Source: Methanomassiliicoccales archaeon
GTDB taxonomy: Archaea > Thermoplasmatota > Thermoplasmata > Methanomassiliicoccales > UBA472
Direction: 5' to 3'
Assembly: GCA_036504055.1 (NCBI GenBank)
Contig: DASXVU010000048.1
Location: 62,001 to 126,000 of the forward strand
DNA: 64,000 nt
In this document: piece by piece, positions 9,203 through 18,241 of the stretch
How the letters are laid out: every line of letters starts with the position of its first letter
Position numbering within the stretch: the first letter of the stretch is position 1
Notes under the pieces: generated by a model
Databases searched by the model: none
Told to the model about the DNA's origin: nothing
What the model saw: the letters and a program-made list of their open reading frames with translations, nothing else
Program-made: the position numbers and the translations under genes

Positions 9203-10111
9203 TCATGTCCTTAGAAAGTGGGAGGGCACGTTCGAGAGCTGCAGGGCCTTCAGCTCTTTGCCATTCTTCGACCTGTACACCAGAAATTTGCCTTTTATCG
9301 CGACGACCTCGCCGACGTGTCTGCCCTCGAGCGGGGACACCTCCACGTTCTCCTGGTCGGAGAACGAGACCGGGTATCGGTCAAGTATCTCAAGCGGTGT
9401 GCCCTTTACCGGGAGCACCTCCGACACCCGAGCCAAGACATCCTCGTATCTGGATTGGTAAAATCTTCTGTCCGTGATTCTTAGGATGGTCCGCAGCGAT
9501 TCCTTCTTCGAAACCGTCTGGCGGGCCTTCAACAGGTGTGAGATCCGGTTCTCCGCCGCCCTGGCCATCATTCGATTGTCGCAATCCACAATGGGTGCGA
9601 TCGCATCGGCCCCCTGCTCGATCCCCCGCTCCTTGAGCCTCGCACCCGAGGTCATACCGATCTTGATCATATCTCCATGGAATGCTGCATAGACCACGTG
9701 CTTCCTGCGGCATATCTCCGAATCACATTTCGTGCCGTCACAGCGAGGCTCGAAGATGCATTCCTGATGACCGATCCAGACCGAGGCGCAGCGTTCGCAT
9801 TGGTCGAAACGCTCCACCTTCCGCTTGGAAGGGCACGGCGCATAGCCTTCCGATCCGAACCGGCCCACGCACCTTCGCTCCTCGGAGATGCGCCAATCGA
9901 TCTCCTCCAATTCGATATCCAGCATCTTACCTGTCCGAGAATCGAAAGCTTCCAGATGGGGAACATATCCCTCCCATCCAAAGGAGATGGCGTGCTGAGG
10001 GAAAAGCTCGGGAGCAGGGCCCGGCAGCAATCGATCGGCACGGACGAACATGCTCCATCCAAGCCCATCACAGCAATATGAAATTGTCGTACGGTTCACC
10101 GAAGATGACAT
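9203..10111 (-). CDS. DUF2797 family protein
   Basis: Uncharacterised archaeal protein with two parts. A cysteine-rich section (CERCASVWIGHQECIFEP, then CDGTKCDSEICRRKH) probably binds zinc. A GIY-YIG-like segment follows, VYAAFHGDMIKIGMT with a downstream GIEQGADA. This order is typical of DUF2797. I chose the ATG giving MSSSVNRTT; a TTG five codons earlier is also possible. There is no close operon partner, since kptA upstream is separated by about 150 bases. Nucleic-acid binding or processing is a reasonable inference from the fold but is not shown. Confidence 0.75.
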   Translation of the reverse strand: MSSSVNRTTISYCCDGLGWSMFVRADRLLPGPAPELFPQHAISFGWEGYVPHLEAFDSRTGKMLDIELEEIDWRISEERRCVGRFGSEGYAPCPSKRKVERFDQCERCASVWIGHQECIFEPRCDGTKCDSEICRRKHVVYAAFHGDMIKIGMTSGARLKERGIEQGADAIAPIVDCDNRMMARAAENRISHLLKARQTVSKKESLRTILRITDRRFYQSRYEDVLARVSEVLPVKGTPLEILDRYPVSFSDQENVEVSPLEGRHVGEVVAIKGKFLVYRSKNGKELKALQLSNVPSHFLRT

Positions 10112-10262
10112 GATTTCGAAGTCCAACGTCCAGGTTCTGGCGATCGTCGATCCATTGAACTGATAGAAATGCCCTGGTCGGATCTCCTTGGGGTTTTGAT
10201 GTCCGATCGATCAACTATCGGCGATCGCTTAACAAACAGAAAACTGAAGATAAGATGTTTGT

Positions 10263-10925
10263 TCAATCGGTGATGACTTCTTCCTCGACCGGCGGCTCCG
10301 CTTTGCTCAGGCACTCGGCCGGGATCTCCGACGCAAGGAAAACGGTCCTCCCTGCCTGGCCAATGATGATGCCATCCTCGATGGCGCCCTTGGCGTCGAT
10401 CTCCAGGATGATCGGCTCCCCGGTCCTGACCTTACCCGCGGACAACGCGTCGTTATAGGTCTTGGACAGATGGACCATCTTTCTGTCAGAGGGCTTCAGT
10501 CCGGTCTCGAGGAGTATGTCTGCCTCTTCCGGCGTGGTCGGATAGTAAAGGCGGTCCGGTATGTTCTCCGTAGGGAGCTTTAGGTTCAGGTCGATGGAGT
10601 GGCCGTATGTGGCACGGATCATGTCGTTGCTGATCTGATACCGCCCCTTGGGGTCCGTCTCGATGATGGCGATGATATGATGGGGCCTGAGCCAATGGTA
10701 CCGCTTGCTCTGGTCCTTCAGGGCATTGACGAACTCCCTCAGGTTGATGAAACCCTGGTCATCCATCTCCAGCCCGAACTTCTCAGGGAAGTGGCGTAGC
10801 ACTCCGGCCATGGTGCGTCCGATCTGTTCCAGTTCCTGCTCGTTCATCAGGAACTTGCCCTCCTCTCCGCAGACTGGGCAGACGTCACCCCGGAAATAAC
10901 CGTGCTCACTGCATTCGCGCAACAT
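10263..10925 (-). CDS. kptA: RNA 2'-phosphotransferase (Tpt1/KptA)
   Basis: Transfers an internal RNA 2'-phosphate to NAD, the last step of eukaryal-type tRNA splicing; its role in archaea is unsettled. The core is present: LRHFPEKFGLEMDDQGF, then RATYGHS with the catalytic arginine and GH, and VHLSKTYNDA. The N-terminus carries an archaeal zinc knuckle (C5, H8, C16, C19). A GTG start ten codons upstream would lie immediately against the TATA box, so the ATG beginning MLRECSEHG is preferred. The C-terminus is an acidic tail. The length of about 220 residues is typical. Confidence 0.88.
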   Translation of the reverse strand: MLRECSEHGYFRGDVCPVCGEEGKFLMNEQELEQIGRTMAGVLRHFPEKFGLEMDDQGFINLREFVNALKDQSKRYHWLRPHHIIAIIETDPKGRYQISNDMIRATYGHSIDLNLKLPTENIPDRLYYPTTPEEADILLETGLKPSDRKMVHLSKTYNDALSAGKVRTGEPIILEIDAKGAIEDGIIIGQAGRTVFLASEIPAECLSKAEPPVEEEVITD

Positions 10926-10955
10926 TTCAGCAGGGGTGGAATTAGGTTGCCGCAC

Positions 10956-10968
10956 TTATACTTTTTCG
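10956..10968 (-). promoter_or_regulatory. TATA box for kptA
   Basis: Read on the minus strand, CCGAAAAAGTATAAG combines a purine-rich BRE-like stretch and a TATA element about 30-40 bases before the preferred kptA ATG. It abuts the alternative upstream GTG, which argues against that codon as the start. Confidence 0.55.
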
Positions 10969-10993
10969 GCGATTCGATAAAAAATCAAACCGG

Positions 10994-11893
10994 TCAGGAG
11001 TGAGGCTGTTCCAGCATCGTCTCTGCCGCTTTGACGGTGTTGCGCATCAGCATGACGATGGTCATCGGACCTACCCCGCCAGGTACGGGAGTGATGGCGG
11101 CCGCCTTCTGCCTGACGGAATCGAAATCGACATCTCCCATGAGCCGATACCCCCGGGGCAGGCTGGCGTCTGGGACCCGGTTCGAGCCGACATCGATGAC
11201 CACCGCTCCCGGCTTGACCATATCGGCCTTGACGAATGCCGCCTCCGCCCCCATCGCGGAGACCAGGATATCAGCGGTGCGGGTGATCTCAGCCAGGTTC
11301 TCGGTCTTGGAGTGGCACACCGTGACCGTGGCGTTGGCGCGGTCATCCTTCTGCATAAGCATCGCCGCCAGTGGCTTCCCCACAATGTTGCTTCGTCCAA
11401 GGATGACCACGTGCTTACCCGACGGGGAGTTCCCGCTGCGGATGAGAAGTTCCTGTATCCCGTAAGGCGTCGCCGGCATGAAGCCGGAGTGGTCTCCGAT
11501 CAGGATCTTGCCCACATTGACCGGGTGGAAGGCGTCCACATCCTTGCGTTGGTCGATCCGGACCAGCACTTTGCGTTCGTCGATGTGGGGCGGTAATGGC
11601 AATTGTACCAGGATACCGTGGACCCGGGGGTCGGCGTTGAGATCGTCGATGAGTTCCAGCAGGTCCTCTTCCGGGAAGTCATTAGGCTTGAAGATCGTCT
11701 GGGAGTACATGCCCAATTCCTCGCTTGCCCTTCCCTTCATGCGGACATACGTTTGCGATGCCGCATCATCCCCTACCAGGATGACGGCCAGTCCGGGGAC
11801 GACTCCCTTGTCCTTCAGCGAGGATATCCTTTCCCTCAGTTCCTTCCTGATTTCCTCGGCGATGGGCTTTCCCTCGATCAAGATGGCGGTCAT
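10994..11893 (-). CDS. folD: Methylene-THF dehydrogenase/methenyl-THF cyclohydrolase FolD
   Basis: Bifunctional enzyme interconverting 10-formyl-, methenyl- and methylene-tetrahydrofolate with NAD(P)H. The 299 residues show the catalytic YVRMK pair (Y49, K53), VQLPLPPHID, KDVDAFHPVN, the nucleotide-binding GRSNIVGKP and the terminal TPVPGGVGPMT signature. It supplies the second and third steps of the THF methyl branch. Divergent fhs starts about 140 bases away, so both probably share a control region. A TATA-like TTTATTATTT and a GGGAGG element lie upstream of the ATG. The enzyme also serves ordinary one-carbon metabolism, so alone it does not prove acetogenesis. Confidence 0.96.
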   Translation of the reverse strand: MTAILIEGKPIAEEIRKELRERISSLKDKGVVPGLAVILVGDDAASQTYVRMKGRASEELGMYSQTIFKPNDFPEEDLLELIDDLNADPRVHGILVQLPLPPHIDERKVLVRIDQRKDVDAFHPVNVGKILIGDHSGFMPATPYGIQELLIRSGNSPSGKHVVILGRSNIVGKPLAAMLMQKDDRANATVTVCHSKTENLAEITRTADILVSAMGAEAAFVKADMVKPGAVVIDVGSNRVPDASLPRGYRLMGDVDFDSVRQKAAAITPVPGGVGPMTIVMLMRNTVKAAETMLEQPHS

Positions 11894-12036
11894 GAGGTCT
11901 CAGCGCCTCCCTATCTATCCCGTAAATAATAAATGTTCGATGCCCTACCGGGACTGCTGGTCAGGTACCCGGGAGGATGATGTCCAACGTTTAAGACATA
12001 CTTCCTACATATCTGTCCTTCCGCAGGGTGGAGCTA

Positions 12037-13710
12037 ATGAAGACCAACATCGAGATCGCTCAGGAAGTCAAGGCGAGACCCATAGAGGAGATAGCCAGAT
12101 CGGTCGGCCTAGACAATGATGACATCGTCCACTATGGCAAGTACATGGCGAAGGTGCCGTTGAGCGCTCTCAAGAAGTTCGATGACCGCCCGGTCGGGAA
12201 GCTCGTGCTCATGACAGCGATCACCGCGACCCCGGCCGGAGAAGGCAAAACGGTCACCACGATCGGCCTGGTGCAGGCGCTGGGAAGGCTGAACAAGAGG
12301 GTCATGGGGGCGATCCGTGAACCGTCCCTCGGACCAACGTTCGGTCTCAAGGGAGGCGCCACGGGCGGCGGTTACTCTCAGGTCTATCCGATGTGGGACA
12401 TCGACCTGCATTTCACCGGCGACATTCATGCGGTCGGGGCGGCCAACAATCTCCTCTCGGCGATCCTGGAGAACAGTATTTCAAAGAAGAATCCTCTGAA
12501 CATCGATCCTACCCGGATCGTTCTCCGCAAGGCGATGGACATGAACTGCCGCGAGCTGAGGCACATCGTTGTGGGGCTGGGCGGCAGGACCGAGGGCGGG
12601 ACCCCGCACGAGAGCGGTTTCATCATAACCGTGGCGACCGAGATCAGCGCCATCCTTGCCTTGGCCACCTCCGTGGCCGACCTCAAGGAGCGTCTTGGCC
12701 GGATGATAGTGGCGTACACCTACGAGGGAGAGCCGGTCACGACCACCCAGCTAGGATGCGTTGGCGCTCTGGCCCTGCTCCTTAAGGACGCCATCTTCCC
12801 CAACCTGGTGCAGACGCTGGAGGGAGAGCCGGTCTTCATCCACGGTTTCCCCTTCGCCAACATCGCCCATGGCAATTCATCGATCACTGCCACCAAGTAC
12901 GCCCTTAAGATGGCCGACATAGTGGTCACCGAGGCGGGCTTCGCGGCCGATCTGGGAGCTGAGAAGTTCTTTGACATCGTCTGCCGCAGCGAGGGCATAC
13001 ACGCCGACTGTGCCGTCATCGTCTGTTCGATCCGCGCGCTGAAGATGCATGGGAACGTCCCGGTGGACAAGGTCTGCACCCAGGACTGCGACGGCCTGAG
13101 GCGAGGCTTCTCCAACCTCGACAAGCACATAGAGAACATCAGGAAGTTCGGTGTCCCGATGGTCATAGCGTTGAACCATTTCGCCACGGACACCGAAGAG
13201 GAGATTCGCATAGTCATCGAACACTGCAAGGAGAAGGGGGTCCGCTGTGCCCTCTCCAACGTCTTCTCCAAGGGAGGGGAAGGAGGCGAGGAGCTTGCAA
13301 GACAGGTGCTGCATGTGCTCGAAAACGAGAAACCCAATTTCCGCTTCCTGTACGACACGAACCTGCCGCTCAAGGAGAAGATCCGGATAGTAGCGACCGA
13401 GATGTACGGGGCGATGGATGTGCAATACGAGAGCGGGGCGGAGAAGGCCATCAAGCTCATTGAGACCTCCGGCACCAATCGCCTACCGGTCTGCATGGCC
13501 AAGACCCAGCTGTCCCTGTCCGATAATCCGAAACTGAAGGGGGCCCCGACCGGTTGGGTGCTGAACGTCAGGGACGTGTTCGTTTCCGCCGGAGCAGGTT
13601 TCATCGTGGTGGTGTGCGGCCCGATCATGCTCATGCCCGGGCTGTCGTCCGAACCGGCCGCCTTGGGCATCGACATCAGCGACGACGGATACATCACCGG
13701 TCTGTACTGA
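12037..13710 (+). CDS. fhs: Formate-tetrahydrofolate ligase
   Basis: ATP-dependent formation of 10-formyl-THF from formate, the entry of the THF methyl branch. The 557-residue length equals the acetogen enzymes, and the protein aligns closely by eye to the Moorella enzyme throughout. The P-loop TPAGEGKT is at 65-72, REPSLGPTFGLKGGATGGGY follows, and GAGFIVVVCGPIMLMPGL is near the end. The ATG was preferred over a GTG three codons upstream because GGTGGAG is correctly spaced before it. The 3' end overlaps the convergent DUF3786 gene by 17 bases. Formate dehydrogenase is not in the window. Confidence 0.96.
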   Translation: MKTNIEIAQEVKARPIEEIARSVGLDNDDIVHYGKYMAKVPLSALKKFDDRPVGKLVLMTAITATPAGEGKTVTTIGLVQALGRLNKRVMGAIREPSLGPTFGLKGGATGGGYSQVYPMWDIDLHFTGDIHAVGAANNLLSAILENSISKKNPLNIDPTRIVLRKAMDMNCRELRHIVVGLGGRTEGGTPHESGFIITVATEISAILALATSVADLKERLGRMIVAYTYEGEPVTTTQLGCVGALALLLKDAIFPNLVQTLEGEPVFIHGFPFANIAHGNSSITATKYALKMADIVVTEAGFAADLGAEKFFDIVCRSEGIHADCAVIVCSIRALKMHGNVPVDKVCTQDCDGLRRGFSNLDKHIENIRKFGVPMVIALNHFATDTEEEIRIVIEHCKEKGVRCALSNVFSKGGEGGEELARQVLHVLENEKPNFRFLYDTNLPLKEKIRIVATEMYGAMDVQYESGAEKAIKLIETSGTNRLPVCMAKTQLSLSDNPKLKGAPTGWVLNVRDVFVSAGAGFIVVVCGPIMLMPGLSSEPAALGIDISDDGYITGLY

Positions 13711-14338
13711 CCTCTGACGTCTCCGATCTCGCCCCGATCAACTTCTCGACGAGGAACGAGGCGGCAATGGCGACGTCCTCGGTCGGGAATATGTCGCCGA
13801 TGCTGCGGTCGAACAGGATGGTGGAGGAGGCTGGGACCTCCCCGTCACCACGCCAGACGATCACTGTGACCGGGACCTTCGGGAAAAGCAGCAGCTCCAC
13901 CGAGGCGTTGCCCTTCGTTCTTTTCGTCCCGTTTAACCTGGCCCCCGCTCTTGCCAACGCGTCAGGGTCCTCGCCGAACTCCTTTGCCAGCCTATCGTTC
14001 ACTCGTTTCTGGAAGGCATCGTTGTAGGCCTCCCCTCCCTTCAGCTGTCGGAATAGAACAAGCTCTCCGCCGGGCCCGCCAGAGCGACATCCGATGAGAT
14101 AGTGCAGGACCAGGACCTCGAAGGACTTGTCGTGCGGTTTCGAAGAAGTCACCAGCCCGTCCCACTTGTCCACGGTGACCGTCTCGTCCAGAACGGTGAG
14201 CGTGAACGTCCGGCCGTCGAAACCGGCCAACGAATTCTTCGCAATGTTCTTTGAATCCAGGTGGATCAGGTCTTCCCAGGCCTTCTCCTCAGCCGCGGAG
14301 TAGGAGTTGTTCCTCAGCTTCTCGGAGGCGGTAGGCAT
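13694..14338 (-). CDS. DUF3786 domain protein
   Basis: A 214-residue cytoplasmic protein of the DUF3786 type, judged from the pattern WDGLVTSSKPHDKSFEVLVLHYLIGC, a GGEAYNDAFQKRV helix and the PVTVIVWRGDGEVPASSTILFD segment. The ATG overlaps the stop of the deacetylase gene (ATGA), so it is the second gene of a two-gene unit. As I recall, DUF3786 proteins often occur with corrinoid and acetyl-CoA pathway genes; here it sits between fhs and the metVF operon. A role in corrinoid or folate one-carbon chemistry is only suggested by this context. Confidence 0.7.
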   Translation of the reverse strand: MPTASEKLRNNSYSAAEEKAWEDLIHLDSKNIAKNSLAGFDGRTFTLTVLDETVTVDKWDGLVTSSKPHDKSFEVLVLHYLIGCRSGGPGGELVLFRQLKGGEAYNDAFQKRVNDRLAKEFGEDPDALARAGARLNGTKRTKGNASVELLLFPKVPVTVIVWRGDGEVPASSTILFDRSIGDIFPTEDVAIAASFLVEKLIGARSETSEVSTDR

Positions 14339-15177
14339 CAGCAGCTGCCTCCCATGCACCGGTCCACATGCTCCGCCACGGTGACGAACTCCACTCCGGT
14401 GGCGACCGAATGCTGTATCAGCTCCCTCAGATCGTCCATGCCCTTCTGCACGTCGAGCTCGCACTGTTGGCCGTTGCAGAAGTTCTCCACCGGATGCCAT
14501 GAATGGGTTGACAGGACCAGCAGTCCATCGCGGAAACCATCGACCATCCTGAGGTAGTCCCCGATCGGCCTCTTGCCCTCATGGAATGGCCAGAGGTAGC
14601 CGACGATCTTCTTTCCGCGTTGGTCACGCGAGGAGGCGATGGGCACCTCCGGCAGTCCGTTCTTGGTGAGATATGGTCGGATCGATCCGTCCCGTATCTC
14701 CTCCACCACGCTGGAGTCGTACAGGAAACGGTGTTCCTTGAGAGAGCTCATCAGCTCTTCGCTGGAATGCAGATATGGGGCGCGGAAGCCCCGCCGTCCC
14801 TCGCCGAACAATGTATCCAGCACTCCTACGGACCTTTCCAGGATGTCATCGATGTCCTCCCGGTCCATCTGCATTCCGGTGTCGATGCCGGTCAGGTCCT
14901 CATGGTCATAGGCATGGCAGGCGATCTCATGCCCCTGCATGAGCTCCCCGATGTCCGATGTCTTATTGATCTCCAGTGCCGTCGTCGCTTCGAAGAAGAA
15001 GGTCCCGCGGACATCCAGATCGTTCAGGGTGGCCACGATCAGCTCAAGGCCCTTTCTGGAAGAAGAGAACCGGGGCTCGTCGGAACCATTGACCGGACTG
15101 GAGATGGCCGCCATCCTGCCTTTACAGGCCTGATTGACATCTCTATCCACATCGACGGTTATGGCCGCCCTGCGCAT
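14338..15177 (-). CDS. Polysaccharide deacetylase family (NodB-like) protein
   Basis: Predicted metal-dependent deacetylase, 279 residues, without an obvious signal peptide. NodB motif 1 is TVDVDRD near the N-terminus, motif 2 is the zinc-binding HAYDHEDL, and motif 3 is RAPYLHSSEE. THSWHP near the C-terminus supplies the last catalytic histidine. Substrates of this family range from chitin-like sugars to small amides, so the target is unknown. It overlaps the DUF3786 gene by four bases and is divergent from the HdrA-like operon. Confidence 0.82.
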   Translation of the reverse strand: MRRAAITVDVDRDVNQACKGRMAAISSPVNGSDEPRFSSSRKGLELIVATLNDLDVRGTFFFEATTALEINKTSDIGELMQGHEIACHAYDHEDLTGIDTGMQMDREDIDDILERSVGVLDTLFGEGRRGFRAPYLHSSEELMSSLKEHRFLYDSSVVEEIRDGSIRPYLTKNGLPEVPIASSRDQRGKKIVGYLWPFHEGKRPIGDYLRMVDGFRDGLLVLSTHSWHPVENFCNGQQCELDVQKGMDDLRELIQHSVATGVEFVTVAEHVDRCMGGSC

Positions 15178-15252
15178 GGGAATCAGAAGGTCAGCGCCCT
15201 AGATAACCATTGCCGAAGCACAATCGCCGCATCGTTCAGGAAACAAGTTCAT

Positions 15253-15265
15253 AAGCTTTTTATAT
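15253..15265 (+). promoter_or_regulatory. TATA box for the hdrA-mvhD-metVF operon
   Basis: AGCTTTTTATATC lies in the 200-base divergent gap between the deacetylase and the first HdrA-like gene. The predicted transcript would start near 15290 and carry a 5' leader of roughly 45-95 bases, depending on which TTG is used. Confidence 0.4.
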
Positions 15266-15383
15266 CACCCAACAGGTCAGAAAGCCCGATCCATTTGAAC
15301 GTCCAGTACTGTTCGGTATCGATCCCGGCGCCTTGGGACGAGGCCCGGACCGCCATCTCGCCCTTACCAGGGGTGCTGTAGAC

Positions 15384-16604
15384 TTGAGAGGGGTGGTGAT
15401 CATCGGCGGAGGCACCGCCGGGACATCGGCCGCTCTCTCTCTGGCTGAAAGAGGGATACCGTGCACGATCGTGGAGCGCTCCCCCAGATTGGGTGGCCTG
15501 GCCTCCGATCTTGCCTGCAAGGGACGAGTTAAGTGCGTCAACTGCGACGTATGCATGTCAACGGAACGCTTACCGGGGCTTTTCCGGTCTGGCATGATCA
15601 AGATGATCACATCGTCCGAGGTGGCCACCATAGAAAGGGACCTGGGCATCTACCGGGTCACGGTGGTCCCGGGCCGTTCCATCGATCCAATGAACTGCGA
15701 TGGTTGCGGTGATTGCGCCGATGTGTGCCCTCCCAAGGCCATAGAGAAAGTTCCTGGCAGCGATGACAGATGGCGGGTGGCCACACCCTCCTGCCCCTTC
15801 CCGGTCGAGGGATGCACCAGCTGCGTGGACGTCTGTTCCAGGGACGCGGTAAGGACCGGCCCGGCGGGCTGCGAGATCACGGCGGATGTCATCATCGTCG
15901 CCATCGGGAGCGATCCCTTCAAAGCCCAGACGGACCCGAGGTTGGGCTATGGCACGGTCAAAGGGGTCATAACCGGACTGGACGCGGAATCGGAGCTGAA
16001 CCGGAGCGGGTCGTTGGACCGGTTCTGCGGGGGCGGCCCTCCCAAGAGCATCGCCTTCATCCAATGCGTCGGTTCACGAGGCCGTCCCGGGACCGAGCAA
16101 TGCTCAAAGGTCTGCTGCAAATACTCTATAAAGCTGGCCCAGTCGATGCGGGCGGCGGATGCCGGTCTGGACATCACTTTCTTCATGATGGACTGGAGGA
16201 GGTATGTGGCGGAGGACTCCATCACCGACCTTGCCCGTTCAGATCCCAAACTGGCCGTTCTGCGGAGCAGGCCCGCCGAGGCGGTGTCCGGTGAGAGCGG
16301 GAGGCCGGCGGTACGGTATGCGATGGCCACAGATGACGGCGTCAATGAAAAGGAGTTCGACCTGGTCATACTCTCGATCGGCCTCCTGCCCTCAGCCTCC
16401 GGACCTGATATCGCCAGCTCGCTGGGCGTACGTCTTTCTCCCCATGGATTCTTCATGTCCGAAGGGAACCCGGGTCGGATGACCGATGCCAAAGGACTGT
16501 TCTTCTGCGGTTCCTGCTCGGGGCCCAAGGACATAGAGGAATGCGTGATGGACGGGAGCATCGCAGCCGGAAAGGCGAGCGCCTACCTGGAGGGATTGAA
16601 ATGA
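15384..16604 (+). CDS. HdrA-like flavin/iron-sulfur subunit I
   Basis: FAD protein of the heterodisulfide reductase A type, about 406 residues. The FAD motif GGGTAG is at 8-13, and CKGRVKCVNCDVC carries the HdrA cysteine cluster near 45-57. An inserted ferredoxin domain has C105, C108, C111 and C115 plus a second set at C137, C144, C147 and C151. The HdrA signature FIQCVGSRG with CSKVCCKYSIKLAQ follows. It lacks the N-terminal HdrA domain and the C-terminal ferredoxin, which instead occur in the next gene. The start is uncertain: TTG here has AGGGGTG eight bases upstream, and TTG at 15333 is an alternative. It probably passes electrons towards MetVF. Confidence 0.85.
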   Translation: MRGVVIIGGGTAGTSAALSLAERGIPCTIVERSPRLGGLASDLACKGRVKCVNCDVCMSTERLPGLFRSGMIKMITSSEVATIERDLGIYRVTVVPGRSIDPMNCDGCGDCADVCPPKAIEKVPGSDDRWRVATPSCPFPVEGCTSCVDVCSRDAVRTGPAGCEITADVIIVAIGSDPFKAQTDPRLGYGTVKGVITGLDAESELNRSGSLDRFCGGGPPKSIAFIQCVGSRGRPGTEQCSKVCCKYSIKLAQSMRAADAGLDITFFMMDWRRYVAEDSITDLARSDPKLAVLRSRPAEAVSGESGRPAVRYAMATDDGVNEKEFDLVILSIGLLPSASGPDIASSLGVRLSPHGFFMSEGNPGRMTDAKGLFFCGSCSGPKDIEECVMDGSIAAGKASAYLEGLK

Positions 16605-18241
16605 CCGAACCGACGCCGCCCACGCACAGCTCCATCGTTGCTCCCAAGGGCATCGGCGTGTTCATATGCTCCTGCGGGGGCGTTATATCCAGGAAGGTCG
16701 ACGAACAGCGTCTGAGGCTCATCGCGGCGGCCGACCCGAAAGTAAGGGATGTCCTCCGCTTCGATCGTTGCTGTGGCGAACCGGCCCTGGGAGAGATCAA
16801 GCTCTCCCTGATGGCCGGGGACATAGACCGGTTCATCGTGATCGGTTGCAGCGCCCGCACCGCCTCGGACCGGTTCCTGCAGCTCGCCGGATCGGCCGGC
16901 GTGTGCCCCGAACTGGTTACGTTCTGTGATGTATTGGACATGTGCGGGTCGCTAAGCAGGGCAGAGGCACAGGCCAAGTCAGAGCGGATGGTCCTGACCT
17001 CGCTGAAGAGGTGTGCCATGCTGCAGGAAACTCCGAGAATCGAGGTCGAGCCGTTGAGAACGGCGCTCGTGGTCGGCAACGGGCCTTCCGCCATCACCGT
17101 TTCCAGAGTGCTGCTGGACGAGGGTTTGGACGTCGTGGTGGTCAATCCGGCGCAAAGACTGGAGGAGAGCGATCACCAGAGCGCGATCCCGTTGGAAGGC
17201 GGGGCATTGGGGCAAATGGCCGATGCCGCCGGGGACAGGTTCCGGGTCTTCAATTTCGCCGAAGCACATTCCCTTTCCGGCCATTTCGGTAACCTCACGG
17301 TCACCATCTCCAAAGACGGTGAGATGTGGAAGGAGACCGTTGGAGGCGTCATCGTCGCACTGGACAAGGTGGAGTCCTTCAATCCACTGTTGTCCCGATT
17401 CCCCGGTTCCATAACCCAGGAAGGGTTCGAGTCCAAGCTCCGGGCCTTGGAACGGATGCCCAGGAACATCGTCATGGTGGCCATGGACGAGGTTGGCGGT
17501 TCCGAACGCTCTCCGATGTCCACCCACGATGCGGTGCACCATGCCATGCATGCCAAAGGTCTGTCGCCCAGTTCCCAGATCACCGTCGTCACCCGTGAGG
17601 TCTACGCCTTCGGTCAGTGCGAGGTCGGATACCGAAAGGCGCAGGAGATGGGGGTCCGGTTCATTCGTTCCGATATGGTCCCCAGCTTGGACGGGGATCG
17701 TCTGGCCGTAGACGACGTCCATTCCGGGATGACCATGAGGATACCGGCCGACCTGATAGTGGTGGACAACCATTCCGAGAGCTTCGGGACCGCGCAGGTG
17801 GCCAAGGCGTTCAGGCTGCCGCTGGCCTCGGACGGAGGCATGGCCCGCTCCAATCCTAAATGCCGGCCGGTCGCCAGCCATGTTCCAGGGGTCCTGCTCT
17901 GCGGGTCGGCCTCGGAAATGAACCTTGGGGCTGGACCGACCATGAGCGCCAAGGCGGCCGCCCACAGGATCGCATCGCTGCTCCGTTCCCGCATAGTGCT
18001 CGGGGGCAACGTCGCCGAGGTGGACCAGGAACGGTGCTCTACATGCCTCACCTGTGTCAGGACCTGCCCTTTCCACGCGCCCAGCATCGGAAAGGAGGGC
18101 AAGGCGGAGGTCGACATAGGCAATTGTCAGGGCTGCGGGATGTGCGCTGCCGCCTGTCCCAGCAAGGCCATACAGGTCTATTCCTACCGGGACGACCAGA
18201 TCGATGCTGAGGTCACCAAGGCGCTGGAGGACGTGCAATGA
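16601..18241 (+). CDS. HdrA-like subunit II with C-terminal ferredoxin
   Basis: A 546-residue partner of the preceding protein, joined by an ATGA overlap. Residues 1-130 resemble the N-terminal HdrA domain (GVFICSCGG and RCCGEPALGEIK). A degenerate Rossmann fold follows (ALVVGNGPSAITVSRVLLDE). The C-terminus has two [4Fe-4S] motifs, CSTCLTCVRTCP at about 479-490 and CQGCGMCAAACP at 509-520. Short HdrA, longer HdrA and MvhD in series recall the QmoA/QmoB layout and the HdrA-MvhD part of the Moorella MetVF-HdrABC-MvhD complex. No HdrB or HdrC is encoded nearby. Confidence 0.83.
   Translation: MTEPTPPTHSSIVAPKGIGVFICSCGGVISRKVDEQRLRLIAAADPKVRDVLRFDRCCGEPALGEIKLSLMAGDIDRFIVIGCSARTASDRFLQLAGSAGVCPELVTFCDVLDMCGSLSRAEAQAKSERMVLTSLKRCAMLQETPRIEVEPLRTALVVGNGPSAITVSRVLLDEGLDVVVVNPAQRLEESDHQSAIPLEGGALGQMADAAGDRFRVFNFAEAHSLSGHFGNLTVTISKDGEMWKETVGGVIVALDKVESFNPLLSRFPGSITQEGFESKLRALERMPRNIVMVAMDEVGGSERSPMSTHDAVHHAMHAKGLSPSSQITVVTREVYAFGQCEVGYRKAQEMGVRFIRSDMVPSLDGDRLAVDDVHSGMTMRIPADLIVVDNHSESFGTAQVAKAFRLPLASDGGMARSNPKCRPVASHVPGVLLCGSASEMNLGAGPTMSAKAAAHRIASLLRSRIVLGGNVAEVDQERCSTCLTCVRTCPFHAPSIGKEGKAEVDIGNCQGCGMCAAACPSKAIQVYSYRDDQIDAEVTKALEDVQ

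Noticed and set aside
12720-13697. Long open frame antisense to fhs
   Set aside because: Serine-, methionine- and proline-rich translation without any family likeness, lying opposite a well-conserved enzyme.
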